Source: Angiostrongylus vasorum
Lineage: Eukaryota > Nematoda > Chromadorea > Rhabditida > Metastrongylidae
Direction: 5' to 3'
Length of the DNA stretch: 64,000 bases
NCBI GenBank assembly: GCA_018806985.1
Contig: JADANN010000364.1
Coordinates: forward strand, 2,535,001 to 2,599,000
The translations under genes were made by a program, and so were the position numbers. Shown piece by piece: positions 34,601 to 45,974 of this stretch; positions within the stretch are counted from its first letter, which is position 1, and every line of letters starts with the position of its first letter. Under the pieces are notes generated by a model. The model saw only the letters and a list, made by a program, of their open reading frames with translations, was not told where the DNA came from and made no database searches.

Positions 34601-34721
34601 GAGAACTCTCTCATCTGCCTATTTTTTTAGATACCGTGAATTTGCTGAAGAACTGCGGACAGGATTGAAAAGGGCGGCGGAGAACATCTTTCCACGATGT
34701 GACATAGAAGACGTGCGATAG
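28639..34721 (+). CDS. Secreted acidic Ser/Thr-rich protein, possible SEA-like end
   Basis: Exon 1 (28,639-29,602) starts at ATG just after a TTTTCAG that could be a trans-splice or intron acceptor. It opens with signal peptide MAVLFFALLHYITIASS, then about 300 residues rich in Thr, Ser, Pro, Glu and Asp with no fold I recognise (mucin-like linker). Exon 2 (30,242-30,348) joins in phase (S-PMTGNEIF..LLPDVDEPSMW). Exon 3 (32,890-33,000) joins in phase and is cysteine-bearing (CALRDCRNAFPRLTTVA, ARSECLCV). A last open exon (34,538-34,721) reads VITLDKPSYSYPRSWKV and YREFAEELRTGLKRAAENIF, a pattern suggestive of a SEA domain helix, then a stop. Exon 3 to the last exon does not join in phase, so an exon is missing, or the last exon is spliced onward at GTGCGA. 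Function unknown; cell-surface or secreted role inferred. Confidence 0.58.
29684..29946 (+). repeat. SINE family A copy with target duplication
   Basis: Full-length copy with a clear A box (GTGGCGTAGTGGTTGGAGG) and B box (CATCGATCCCGC). TATCTAAG flanks both ends and is a likely 8-base target duplication. It lies in intron 1 of the Ser/Thr-rich gene, same strand, and is one of the best-preserved copies. Confidence 0.9.
32255..32405 (+). mobile_element. Family E right end
   Basis: Contains a hammerhead-like core, GGAAATAAATGTATGC (AATAAA-like), AACAACCTCGCGATTGC and the TTGCTTAACA terminus. Its complement matches the left arm of the 16.89-kb element. Intron 2 of the Ser/Thr-rich gene. Confidence 0.68.
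32287..32325 (+). ncRNA. Hammerhead-ribozyme-like motif in family E end
   Basis: CTGAAGA, GGC/GCC stem II, GAAAC and GTC. Stem I is CGGCT/AGCTG, five pairs. Against the PLE copies (AGGCT/AGCTT) an A-U pair has become C-G, a two-sided change that keeps pairing. Confidence 0.58.
33175..33545 (-). repeat. Repeat family C copy
   Basis: Inverted copy with GCGGTGAACCGTTAGG head side and TTGATGCTTGTTTGGCCCG tail side. AAATCAA occurs on both flanks and may be part of a target duplication. Confidence 0.85.
33565..33700. repeat. Family E arm fragment
   Basis: CGCGAGGTTGCTATACAGCA, GTACAAAAAACACATAC and AACGTCAAACGC match the family E left arm. No partner arm was found. Confidence 0.5.
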
Positions 34722-35104
34722 TACTTGTTCCGTTTCAATGAAATAAATGCGATTCGTGTCATTTGGAAGATTGTCGTATTTAACTCTGAGCGAGTTTGGG
34801 TCTATCAAAAAATGATTGCTGCACCAGTGACATCTTTCCAATGACAACAATTTTCTTCGTATCCATATTATGTACAGGTCATTGGTAACCATATTCACAG
34901 CTTTTTTGACAGCTTTCTTTCTGGAAATCGGAATAACTAAGAAAGCGAAAAAAATTTATGATCAGCAAGCACGATTTTTATGGAAAAAATTTATGCTTCA
35001 CAAAAAGAATTCTGAACTTCAAATACGGTTCTTGCGACGTGAATTTTCGTACCACAGTAGTGCACTGGCAATTTCGACTATAGCACACCAAAGAGTCCTC
35101 GTGA

Positions 35105-35500
35105 AGAAGAAAGTAGCGTAGTGGTTAGAGGCATTTCGAGATGGACAATGGTCCTTAGTTCTATCGCGTGCACCAGGCAAGCAAAAACTCGTATTCCAGC
35201 GGAATCGGCAACTCTGCCATCCCAGTGGCAATTAGTTTGATCGTTCCGATGCTACAGTATTTTTATTTCAGAATATGTTATGTTCCTTATGTCAAAATTG
35301 TTTATTGTGCGTAAAAGACTCAATAGGCCGCTCGTAGATCAGTGGCAAAGACGCCTTTCAATACACGCAAAGCTGTGGTTCGATATTGCACAGGAGAACT
35401 AAGCTTTCCACCTCTTCAGGGTCGGGAACTGCTATCAGAATTGGCTGGAAACCTGCTTCCAATCCACGAAGGTTAGCGATTGTAGTGCAAAGATGGGACT
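35105..35500 (+). repeat. Two diverged SINE family A-like copies
   Basis: AGTAGCGTAGTGGTTAGAGG at 35,108 is a good A box followed by CTATCGCGTGC. At about 35,325 GCTCGTAGATCAGTGGCAAA and GTGGTTCGATATTGCAC give a second tRNA-like head, with CTTCAGGGTCGGGAA and GGCTGGAAACCTG body. Both are shortened and diverged. Confidence 0.5.
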
Positions 35501-35884
35501 GCTCTAGTACGGCCGTCCCAAGATTTCAAGGAAATACGACTGGAGATCAATATTCAATCGTGCTTGTAAAAAAAGACTTAAATCGCCACGCAGCAGCAGA
35601 ATCCATACGCAAATAAGGTGACATTCGTGGATGGCGGTTGCAAGCAAACGAGTTCAGTGAAGGAAGTGCTGGGTTCGGCACAATATGGTGACGTTTAACC
35701 GTGTGAAATAGATTCATTCAAGGTTATTTTAAGCTCCTTTTCTCAATTTAAAACTAAACAAACACCTTCAAATGCTGCTGAAATAACGGCATTTTGATAT
35801 TAATGCTATGTATTTAGCGCTGATGTTAGCCTTTTGACACCGTAAGTCGACAGCGTCGATTATTCTGATGAAACACCTTCTTCG

Positions 35885-36299
35885 ATTATTAAGCAAACAC
35901 GAGTTGATAAAAAGATTTCTTCGATGAACGTTTCGACGTCCTCGTACTCTTAAGAGCCGGATTGATCCCAGGCGATGTTCCACAGATGGTCATTGCCGCG
36001 ATGTGGGTGTTCGTTGTCGCATCCAATGGAATCCACTGGAAGGAGCACCGCTCGAACGGAGAACTTCAATCTGCGGTGCACTTCTTTACAGAATGGGTGT
36101 TGATCGATTCCCGCCACCAAAACGATCTATTTTGGGCAGGCAATGCGTCGTGTTGCAGTCGGCACTAGATTACCTAGCACACAGCGACAACGAACAGCTA
36201 TAGACCATCGACTCGAATCAATCATGCTCTGATGAAGATGAAGACGTCGAATCGTTAGCCGAATAAATCTTTTTATCGACGTCATGTTTGCTTAATAAT
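35885..36299. mobile_element. Family D inverted-repeat element, complete
   Basis: About 415 bp with long inverted ends: ATTATTAAGCAAACA left, matched by the complement of TGTTTGCTTAATAATT right, and continuing inward through GATAAAAAGATTT and CGTTTCGACGTC. Both arms carry hammerhead-like cores (right: CTGATGA, GACG-like/CGTC stem, GAATC). The AT ends may include a target duplication. The right end repeats the TTGCTTAA terminus of the PLE tail. Confidence 0.78.
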
Positions 36300-36520
36300 T
36301 GACGAAGGTATTGGTTATTTTCGTCCAGGTTTAACGAGAGATTGAAAATTGTTTTGGTACAGTTTTCCGCACAACGGCTCGAGACTCTCGAAATGGCAAT
36401 CTATGCTCCTTAGAGGATGGATAATATATGACAACACTGGATGACAAAAAATTGCTCACGCCTTCACGGACCAAATCGTCTATTAAGATAGAATGCGCTA
36501 TAATTAAAAAGCGTGAAGAA

Positions 36521-39500
36521 TTATTTATACTTGATACATCTGTACAAGCATCTGCAGTCGCATCCACATTTTCCGAGTCGTTTTTTGTGGACAATCCGGA
36601 TCGGTTCCACCCCATTTGCACATTGTTCGATACCGCACGTACAAGCACATTCTTCACATAATTCTACAAAGCCTATAGTAAGACATGCATATATCACATT
36701 TATCGTAGGCAGAAAGTTGCCAGTGCACGCGCTTATGGCAAAATAACAAAATACAATGAATCAGAGGTTTTAGGGCACTTACGCTCTGCAGGCAAAACTG
36801 GAAACTCTGTGGATTGGTATCTACATATCTCCACTTTCCATAGAAGATCGACTAACGTATGATTGATGCTGTACTGATGCCAACATTGAACTCCTCGATA
36901 CACCTGATGAGGTAGAGTTTTTTTATGCACCAGAGAATAATTGGTATTTATGGAGCTCATGTTGAACTGTGAGCCAAAAAGTATTGCGGCGATAAGGTAG
37001 AAAACAATCTTGCTTTTTGCATATGCTAATTTCAAAGGCAAAAGATACACATGGATTCCCGATTCCACCTCAGGCGCAGCATACATTCACACTACTGAAC
37101 AGAAAGTGAATGACGGCAAGTGGAGGCGCTGTTGTAGCGCGGTCAGCGGAGGCTCTATCTTGAAGACCGCCACTTTCCCTCCACCAATCTGCCAATACGA
37201 TAACTTTTCAAGTTCAAAAGCCAGTAGAGGGTGAACCGCCTTGGAGACTACGCAATGGACTGTTCTCACCCCAATACAATTAGATAAGCAGTCATTTTTT
37301 GAAAAATGGAAAATAAAGAAGCATGAAAATTGATGGTGATTTTACCGCTTGTCGGTGTAACCAATTTCATTAAATATTGTTAATTTTCACATGCAGTTCC
37401 AGATTAATTAATGGACCTACTAAGTCCGATACAATAGAATGAGAGAAATCCTTGATGGCCGCATTGATCTGGTCGTTTATACAGGAGAAAGGCTCGATGT
37501 AGACGTGAGGTGAAGAGCAACAGACAGGATCCAATCTGAATTTTTCCGGGGCCCCTACGCAATTAAGGAAGTGTCCTAACACATAAATAGAAAGAAAATA
37601 TGATTAAGTAGTTCATACACAATTGCCTGTGTGGAGTTCTCGAGCAGATACGCATGGAAACCTCCAAGCCATGTGTTGCCCATGCATCCTAAATCAAGCG
37701 AAGTTCATTCTTATCGAATTTTTCTAGATTGCAATGGGTTTAGCGCAATTTGAGTGATGAAAAACAAGTTCAGGCTTGATTAGTTCACTTTTTAATTTGT
37801 AGTTACAGTCACCCTTAAACTGATGAAAATCTTTCAAGAACGCTTACCTCGTTGCCACAAGAATGTTTCAGGCGAATTTCGAAGGGTTACATCTTACCCC
37901 TTTCTTGTTTAACATGGCAATCTAGAAAACGACTACTTGACAAGTAGATATCCCATCCACATGAAGTATCGTGCTGCCTCATTGTACGACAATTCCCATT
38001 TGACCAATACATGCTGGATGAGGGAAATTTTTCTCTCTAGATCCACGAAGAAACCAAACTAGGTTCCTTACATTTTGCCCCACCTTCTAAGTTTTGTTGA
38101 CTCTGTCAGAAAGCGAACACAATGTCTGACATAGGCCAGACGGAGGAAGAGAATGAGGCAGAGTTTCCAAAGAAAGAATAAAACTGTTTGTGGAAAATTA
38201 TGATCGTACAGCAAAATATCAATATTAATGGACCACTTTGGAAGCAAATTTTTTAAGTGATAGTGAAAAGCAGCTAAAGTAATGAGAAGCTCTTATTAAG
38301 GAGGAAGGCCAACTTTTTCTAGGATGAGGGGTATACTGATCAATAAAAGCAGATCCCAACTGCTTTCTTTTACATGAACCGACATCACATTTTGTGCTCT
38401 ACTAGAGAGTACCCTGGTCTTCATGACAACCGGCAGTCAGTAATTGTGAAACGCAGAGAGCTCTTCCCAGATATTTCTCATATCGATGTCCCAATTCCAG
38501 AGGGATGGTAAGCTTGATTCTCACGGCGAGTGACAAAACAAGGGTTTTGGGCGTACTGAGCTGCATCTCTTTCATTGCAATACCCATGCCATAACATTTC
38601 GGTATCCGTTTTTAATTTCCCAATTTTATAACCTACGGGAAGCATTTTGCTTTTATAAATCTATACAGGCGCATGGATTTGGCCTGTTACACCGTTCTGA
38701 ATAGCTATCCACCAAGAAGACATTTTGTGGAATGGCGCAAATTTCATTGCGGTCCACAGAGACCAGCGATATATTGCATGTGACAAAGGGATGAGAGTGG
38801 CTTAATGAGGCATTCGAATCAAAAGCCTAAAAGGGACTTGGCACATGCATCAATGAAAACACAATAAGGCATAGAAACGAAGGTTTAGAAAAACGAAGAT
38901 GAGAAAAAAGAGATAAAACTGCACCTTCGAGCTGACCGTTACATTTTGGTATACTAGATTGCTTGGTGCAAGTAGTGTCCTCAGCGTGAGCGATCTAAAT
39001 GGCGATTAGGAAATTGTTTTTAAATTTCCCTTTTTCTAGGCAAGTTCTTGCAGCTTTTCTCCTTTTAATATTCAACTTTTACTCGTATATTCGCTACTTG
39101 GTACTATATAGTCGCTAGCTTCTTGAATAATTTAAGAAATTGAAAGGCAAGACCTCTGGTGAAGTCTGAACAAGCGGGTAAAGTGTCTCTGTTATTTGGA
39201 AATTCGTTAAAGCGAAAGGGGAGAGGTTGTCAGTGATGTCGAAGGTATGAAGTAGGCTCGGACTTGGCGATATTTCCATGAAAATTACTACCACCACACC
39301 AGCATAACAACACCTGTTCACATTCAATTGTCAACGAGCCAAGCACATTATAGTACGTCTTAGTACGGCGAATTGTTGACACTCGATAGCCTGGATCGCA
39401 TTCCAATGCCTGAAATCGCTAATATTTCAGCATTTCTCCTCGTGCTTCTGTTCTCATAGATCATCCTTTTTTCAATGACTGTATCATATTGTGAAAATGG

Positions 39501-40312
39501 AGCATACGATTCACTTGCAATTTCAACACTGCCTTTGTACAGAATCAATAGAGCACTGTTCTAAAAAACTGGCTGACGACCGGTCTCCCTAGTTGGTTAT
39601 TCGCTGGTTAAGCGAAGAAGAGCGATCAAGACTAAACAAACAATAATGCTAAACGTTCTAGTGATATCGCATTTTTTCTCATTCCTTCACTGGTGAATGG
39701 ATGGAATAAAAACGACTTTAGAGGAAAACAACTTAAAAACTCGGAATGTTTGCTACAAACATTTTTCCGGAAATGTTCCTAGGTGACAGATTTTAGAAAA
39801 GCATTCCATATTTCAAATGAACGACGACACTTTGATCAAGACCATCCAGTAGCAAGCAATTTTGCCAAACCAATTCGTTATAATCAGTGGCGAGGTAGTA
39901 CGCAGCAAAAATACACCGGCTTCCAATTGTCTAGTACTAGTCCTCGTTTCTTAAGAATAAGTTAAGCACTGTCTTCGCTTTGTTACCTTAGAGACGGAAA
40001 TTATGAATCACTAAGTAGCGTTAGAAATAGAGAAATGAATGAAAGTAGTGAATTCGGGTTGATACGGTGGTTCCTAGCGGATCTTATTCCGGCTTCATAA
40101 CGTCAAAATTACAATTCCTTCTCATTATGGTGTTCAGAAAATAGACTCCTGTGAAGTTCAAAAACTCAAAAAGTTTTCTTTACTTTAGAAATCATCCTTC
40201 ACGAAACTTCTGTGATTTAATAGAGTTCTCTGGAAAAAGAACTCACATAGTCAATTTCAGCTTGAAGTTCGATAGCAGCAAGAGCGGCAGCGATGAGGAT
40301 CGTACGCCACAT
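36521..40312 (-). CDS. Secreted protein with cysteine-rich C-terminus, 8 exons
   Basis: Exons on minus: 40,312-40,247; 39,560-39,383; 39,287-39,154; 38,560-38,431; 37,554-37,391; 37,188-37,096; 36,966-36,783; 36,663-36,521. All borders are GT/AG and all phases join, giving 363 residues. Exon 1 encodes the signal peptide MWRTILIAAALAAIELQA. Later segments include PVCCSSPHVYIEPFSCINDQ and NAAIKDFSHSIVSDLVGPL. The last exon encodes LCEECACTCGIEQCANG and GKCGCDCRCLYRCIKYK, ten cysteines in 46 residues, then a stop. I do not recognise the family. Extracellular, disulphide-rich; function unknown. Exon 3 has the weakest splice sites and exon 2's donor is uncertain; exons 1, 5, 7 and 8 are the firmest. 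Confidence 0.62.
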
Positions 40313-40819
40313 TTTGTAAGATGAACGGATAGGAAAGTGAAAGTCACTCTGGACGACCTGGATTGGATCGTAATTTACGAGACGAGGTGCGTCGCGCCCG
40401 ATCAACGTATAATTTTTGTCGAATTCCTGTTTTTCATCACGTCCTTCCCAACGACAAATTCGATCATCATTGCTTTCTATCGAGAAACGTTGTGAAACAC
40501 AATTCGATCCAGTTAATATATGATTCCTTACAAATCGTTTCCGTAAAGTACGAGGTTGAGGGAGCGTTTTCCCTAGAGCAAAACGATACATTTATTGCGA
40601 CGACAACAACACTGGCGTTATTACAGGAAGCACTTTAACAAAGTTAATGAGTGCTCAACCTAAATATAGAGCAGTAGCAGAGCGAAGTGACAAGTAGCTT
40701 GCGATCCATCTGTTATTTATTTTTTGTATTCTCACTCACTGATGCGAAATACATGGCATTTGAGATAATTTCGACGTCACAATTCCCCTTAGTGGCGTAT
40801 GTATCAGAATGGTTGGAGG

Positions 40820-41085
40820 TGCTCTGTAATACGCACACTGTCGCTGGTACGATCTCGCGACCCAAGATCACCAAGCCTTCCATCCTTCAGGGCTTGGTAG
40901 ACTGGTGCCAAACCTGTCTGGGAGAAGGCCAAAATTGAATCGATACATCGGTAGACCACCGCGAATCACTGTATACGCCAGATAATGCATTCAATCACCT
41001 CTATGGATGCCTGATGAAGTCGAGCGCATGGCGTACCTCCCACTGATTCATTAATGGCCAAAGCTTTATCCACTAGCTTTTGTCG
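40820..41085 (+). repeat. SINE family A copy
   Basis: Diverged head (CACACTGTCGCTGG), good body (AACCTGTCTGGGAG, ATACATCGGTAGACC, AAGTCGAGCGCATGG) and end AAAGCTTTATCC. Confidence 0.82.
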
Positions 41086-41334
41086 TTTCTATTTCGACTG
41101 ATACACACATATCAAGCTTGTTTGCTACATATCGCGCCAAATTGAAATTTTCGTTACTGTTCAGTGGGACAACACCTAATTTCACGTTTACTGTACAAAA
41201 CGAAGAACTTCTGCGATTAAAACACTGAAAACAATGACTGGTGATGGTTTTTTGACAGTTCGGAGTTTTTTGTTGGCTAGAAGACTAAAGAGCTTAACAA
41301 TACAGTTATAGAAGAGGTTCTGCCCAATCGATAT

Positions 41335-41384
41335 ATGCATATATATGCGTATATATATATATATATATACATAAATATATACAC
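41335..41384. repeat. (TA)n microsatellite
   Basis: TATA-rich run directly upstream of the RTE element 5' region, as also found beside the LINE copy near 1.6 kb. Confidence 0.9.
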
Positions 41385-44300
41385 TGATCCACGGATCTCC
41401 CTCATATGAGGGATCTCGAGCCGGCTAGTCGCGACGATACGTGGCGCGTCCCCAGGTGGTGCATAGGGGATTAATCGCGGACCAAAAGCGACCTTTGCTT
41501 CCCTGGGACGCAGATGGATCCAGGAGATGGAATCCCCTGTTTCTGCTGCGCCGATTTGGCACATACTTTCTGCATTAACGGGGCGTATTCATGCATGTGT
41601 GTGTGGGTGCGCACTCGCTTAAGCGGATTGTATTCTATGAGTCAATTCGGCCAAAAGCCTGCAATCAAGTGACAGGGAAGTATACGGGAGGCGGTTAGGG
41701 AGTCACCGCCAACAAATAAGCTCCATGTCCACTCTGGGAGAGCCGGGCAAGCAACCCGTGAGTATACCCGGCCCCCAACGTTTAGAGCCCAGCAAGCTAT
41801 ACGTGGGTATCAAAAATGCTAAACACAGTAAAAAAAAACGGGCTTCATTCTCCTGACCCCGAAAAGAGCCCCCAATTTCGTAGCGTTGGGTAGGACGAGT
41901 ACGAAGAGGCTGCTAAAATCTCAGGGGCCAATGGAAGCTGCCTGGATTTCAAAGAACTACGGTGACGATTTGTACCTACAATGCATGCACGCTTGCATCC
42001 GAGTCCTCGATAGAAGACATGCTCATGCAAGCAAGAAGGATTAGGTACGACGTCATCGGCCTAGCCGAGACGAGACGACGCCACCCATTCAACGCCGTCT
42101 ATGAGACCGGAGAACTGTTCCTCGTAACATGTGACAGTAGAACAGTCGGCAGCGTCGGCGTTCTCATCAACGCGAGTTTGTCCATGAACGTCGTCCGAAA
42201 AGCCTACAACCCGAATCGGACGTTTACGATTAAAAAAGATGTGGATCAATATCGGCTTTGACAATTTTGGTCGTTTACGCAGCGACATTAAACTACGACG
42301 AAGAAGAAGTCGGAGCCTTGTATATGGACTTGAAGGAGTTCTACAGAGAAGACCATACATTCTTCAAGGTCATCATTGGAGATTTCAAAGCAGGATTGAA
42401 CCAAGAAGGAACGCCTGAAGAACGTCACATTGAGACCGCAAGGATTAGAATGGAACGAACAGGGTGAGCAGCTATCTGAGTTTATCATGGCGACCAAGAC
42501 CAAATCCATGGTAACTCACAATTCCAGAAGCTCCCACCCTCAAAGCTAGAAGTGAAAGTCTCCCAATGGAGAGTACCACAACGAAAGTAGACCACATCAT
42601 AGTAAAAAGTAGGTTTTCGCCTAACCGATGTCGCTGTTGTCCCAAAATTCTACACGGGGTCAGACCACCGTCTCCTTCGTGCAAGATTCTATTTCTCGCG
42701 CAAAGGAAAAAAAGCCGCTAGATTCAAAAACCGAAGTCCCAGAACCACAGCAAACTGTGACTTATTCAATTCATTAGTCGACTGTTGGGACGATGCCGCT
42801 GTCGATAACATCGACGAAGAATACGATTGGCTCATTCAACATCTTCACGTTAGCGCTATGAAAGCTGAGAGTTCGTAAAGTCACCAAGATACGTTTGTCT
42901 CTAAAAACACTCGAGCTAATACGCCGGCGTGGAATCGCACGAGCTGCAGGCAACTGCGAACTAACGTCCGAACTTGCAAAACAATGCAGACAGGCGATAA
43001 AAAGAAGATGTTAAAGAGAGAACAGCAGCAGTAATCGTCGAAGCTGCAGAGGCTGGGAAAAGCGTTCGCAAACCCCACCGAAGCTTCGCCAATTACAAGA
43101 CCGAAAATTATTGCACTCCGGCGCCCAGACGGAACAGTTACAGCGTCCAGAAAGGCAATGGAGAAAACCATTCACGAATACTACTCAGATCTCTTCGACA
43201 ACCACGTCTACCTTCCATCATATGAAATAAAGGAGGATGGATATGTTGTACCACCGGTTCTCCCTTCCGAAATCCGGCATGCCATTTCGTCGGTGAAAAA
43301 TCGAATAACACCAGGTCAGCACTGGATAAGACCAGAGCACCTGAAAGAACCTTCCGTGGATCCTCGTAAACACAAATGACTCGGCTCTTCACACGTTACC
43401 TCTCCGAATGCCAGGTCCCTACCCACTGGAAGACCAGCAAGACCGTGTTATTGTTCAAGAACGGGTGACCTACAGGATATCGGCAACTATCATGCAATCT
43501 GCTTACTGTATGTCGTCTACAAACTTTTCACTCGAGTCATCCTAAACAAGTTTGACAGAACACTGGACGAAGGGACAGCCATGTAAGCAAGCAGGGTTTC
43601 GAAAAGTATTTAGTACGATGGACCACATCCACACGGTAACAAGGCTCATTGAAGTATCGCGAGAGTACAAAAGACCGCTCTGCCTCACCATCATCGATTT
43701 ACCAAAGGCTTTTGATTCAGTCGAGATAGAAGCAGTCTTGGAAGCCCTGGATAGTCAAGGAGTCCCTACCCATTACATAAAGATTCTTCGTGAGCTGTAC
43801 AAAAATTTCACAACCAACGTATCACCATTCTACGACGATATTATCATTGACGTCAACAGAGGAGTTAGGCAAGGCGATACCATCTCGCCAAAGTCATTCA
43901 TCGCCACCCTCCAGAACGTCATGCGACCATTGGAATGGGATAATATGGGAGTGAAAATCAATGGTCGGCCGTTACACCATCTTCGCTTTGCTGATGACAT
44001 CGTCCTTATAACACCAAACATTAGCCAAGCGGAACGTATGCTTACCGACTTTGATAAAGCCTGTGGAAAGATTGGTCTCCAACTAAATCTCATAAAAACG
44101 ATGTTCATGAAGAACGGATTGGTTTCGCATGCCCCATTCATGCTCAACGGAACGAATATCTCCGAATGCTCCAGTTCTATCTATCTAGGTCGGGAAATCA
44201 ATATGGTGAACGACCTAGCTCCAGAGCTGAGCAGAAGAAAACGAGCGGCTTGGGGTGCTTTCAAGAGCATCGAGGATGTAGTGAAGAGAACAAGGAACAC

Positions 44301-44670
44301 CCGACTCCGTGCCCACTTTTTCGACTCAACGGTACTTCTTGCCCCTAACGTATGCGTCAGAAAGTTGGTCGCTGCGTAAGCAGGTTGAAAGGTCACTTAG
44401 CGTTATCGAACGCGCCAGTGGAAAGGGCGATGCTAGGAGTATCTCGTTCTACACAAGTAAGGGAAGGGATCCGGAGCTCCGATCTGCGTCGGCGATCAAA
44501 AATCAAAGATGCCGTTCTGTACACCAAACAATCGAAGGTAAGGTGGGCCGGAAACGTAATGCGTATGAATGAAAACCGATGGACAAGAGCCGTTAGCGAC
44601 TGGATTACTAGGAATGTCAAACGCGGTGGTCAGAGTTCTTCAAAAATATACAGAACAAAAAGAAACAGTC
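41385..44670 (+). mobile_element. RTE-type LINE, near full length, decayed
   Basis: Non-LTR retrotransposon of the RTE clade. A 5' region of about 0.55 kb (CTGCTGCGCCGATTTGGCAC) precedes an apurinic-type endonuclease (ICTYNACTLASESS, LAETRRR, GSVGVLINASLSMNV, IIGDFKA). The reverse transcriptase follows from about 43.1 kb, with the A motif (LTIIDLPKAFDSVE), the B motif (GVRQGDTISPKSF) and catalytic LRFADDIVLIT. The C-terminal region (RKRAAWGAFKSIEDVV, RWAGNVMRMNENRW) ends near 44,660. At least four frameshifts or stops (near 42.23, 42.42, 43.38 and 43.58 kb) make it non-coding as it stands. GDFN is GDFK, as in the copy at 0.8 kb. Confidence 0.93.
43552..44379 (+). pseudogene. RTE reverse-transcriptase open frame, longest remnant
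   Basis: The longest unbroken part of the element above, 275 codons covering the palm with motifs A, B and FADD. The start codon is not genuine; the frame is a remnant of a longer ORF, and the C-terminal region continues in another frame. Confidence 0.88.
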
Positions 44671-44714
44671 TTGCTTGCATCCGTAGAGAGAACAAGAAAT
44701 TACTTCACATGGCG

Positions 44715-44975
44715 TTATTCATCAGAAGGTGAAGAGACGACGGTATACAGCACAGCAGAATTGAAGCGTTATGGCAGTTTTATAAAAGAGCATTACTGGT
44801 TGAGCATGCCTCATTTGTGGGGTGTTCCATTAGAGAAGATCCATCTCGGTACGACTACGAAGACGCCACATCGAGAAGACGAACAACTGTGGACCATCGA
44901 CTCGGATCATTGCCGGAATGAAGACGAAGACTTCGAATCCTTAGCCGAATAAACCTAACTTATCAACCTGGCGTA
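44715..44975. mobile_element. Family D right end
   Basis: Interior segment ACATCGAGAAGACGAACAAC, GACCATCGACTCGGATCATT, then a decayed hammerhead-like core (AATGAAGA, GACG-like, GAATCC), GCCGAATAAAC and CTTATCAACCTGGCG. It abuts the RTE 3' end. A 127-codon frame across it is chance. Confidence 0.6.
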
Positions 44976-45464
44976 AGCATACATTTTATAGCAGTTTTGG
45001 AACAGAATGGTACGATATTATGTGATGTTCATAGTTGATGATGAGATCCTGTCTCAACTACTTAAGATTGCTGTTAATGAAAGCTAAAACTAGGTGGATA
45101 GGTGAGTATACCTAAGAAATACAAATTACTTAATGACCGGGTACTCCATGTTTTGCGGATTCCAGCACTACTTTCATTCCATTCGTTGTCTCACATCGAT
45201 CATCACGAAGGTTATCGCAATTCCGTGTCGATTTGTTTGCTACTCGACTACTGTTAACCTTCTTTATGCACTTCGTTGAACCACATTCGAGCGAATCCTA
45301 TTGAAACCTTGAGATAGCAGTGCTGTCCATTCATTGATCTTTACCACACGCAATCGTCATTCTTTATGGGTCGGAGAAAACTCTTTCCAGAGAAGTCTGT
45401 TACCAATTCTCCAGCACTTTTGCCTTGACGTGAGATACAAGATTGCATGGATTTAGGTACAGCA

Positions 45465-45770
45465 CACGTAATCTCTTGTCGAAAGCGTGGTGAAGAATAT
45501 ATTAGGGAAACGGGTGGATCGCTCTATATCCGTAAGTAAGCTTGAAGTTAAACCAAATACTCCACTAGCAGCACATATGACACAGAGACATAACGGAGAA
45601 CGTTTCAAAGCAGAAGTCACCAGTTAAACTTCGTGTTCGCAAGAAAGACTACCAACACGTAAGGTTAAGAATCCAACAAAGTAACCTAACAGCAACCTTT
45701 GGACAGGAAAACACAAGGGTGACGATTTTAAAGTCACAGTCACGATGTTCGCCTGTGAGTCAAAAAAGAG
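45465..45770 (+). pseudogene. Penelope-like GIY-YIG fragments
   Basis: ISCRKRGEEYIRETGGSLYI matches the PLE endonuclease with the glycine of YIG changed to R. It is followed by pieces resembling the HxTQRHNGERFKAEV region; the segment after it is repeated at about 45.69 kb (DDFKVTVTMF). Broken by stops. Flanks (45.0-45.46 kb) hold nothing recognisable. Confidence 0.7.
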
Positions 45771-45974
45771 GCATTTAGGATAAATCGCAATAATCGAAAG
45801 AAAAATCGAATGGGCGAGTATCTCGCTATCACAAATGGTTGGTCTCGTATCTCTGAGTAATTCTTTGATATGAATGAACATCACTTATCATTCTATGTAA
45901 GAAGCAAACTGGTGGCCTCACTGCTTGTAAAACGGTAAGTCTACTCCAAGTCATTGAAATGCGTGCGTTGACTT

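Noticed and set aside
36428..36661. 77-codon plus frame
   Set aside because: It is the antisense shadow of the cysteine-rich last exon.
37010..37234. Plus-strand frame resembling a laminin-G strand (DGKWRR)
   Set aside because: The opposite strand holds exons with matching splice phases (the cysteine-rich gene); the resemblance is too short.
44569..44952. 127-codon plus frame after the RTE element
   Set aside because: It is a fusion of the RTE end with family D repeat sequence.
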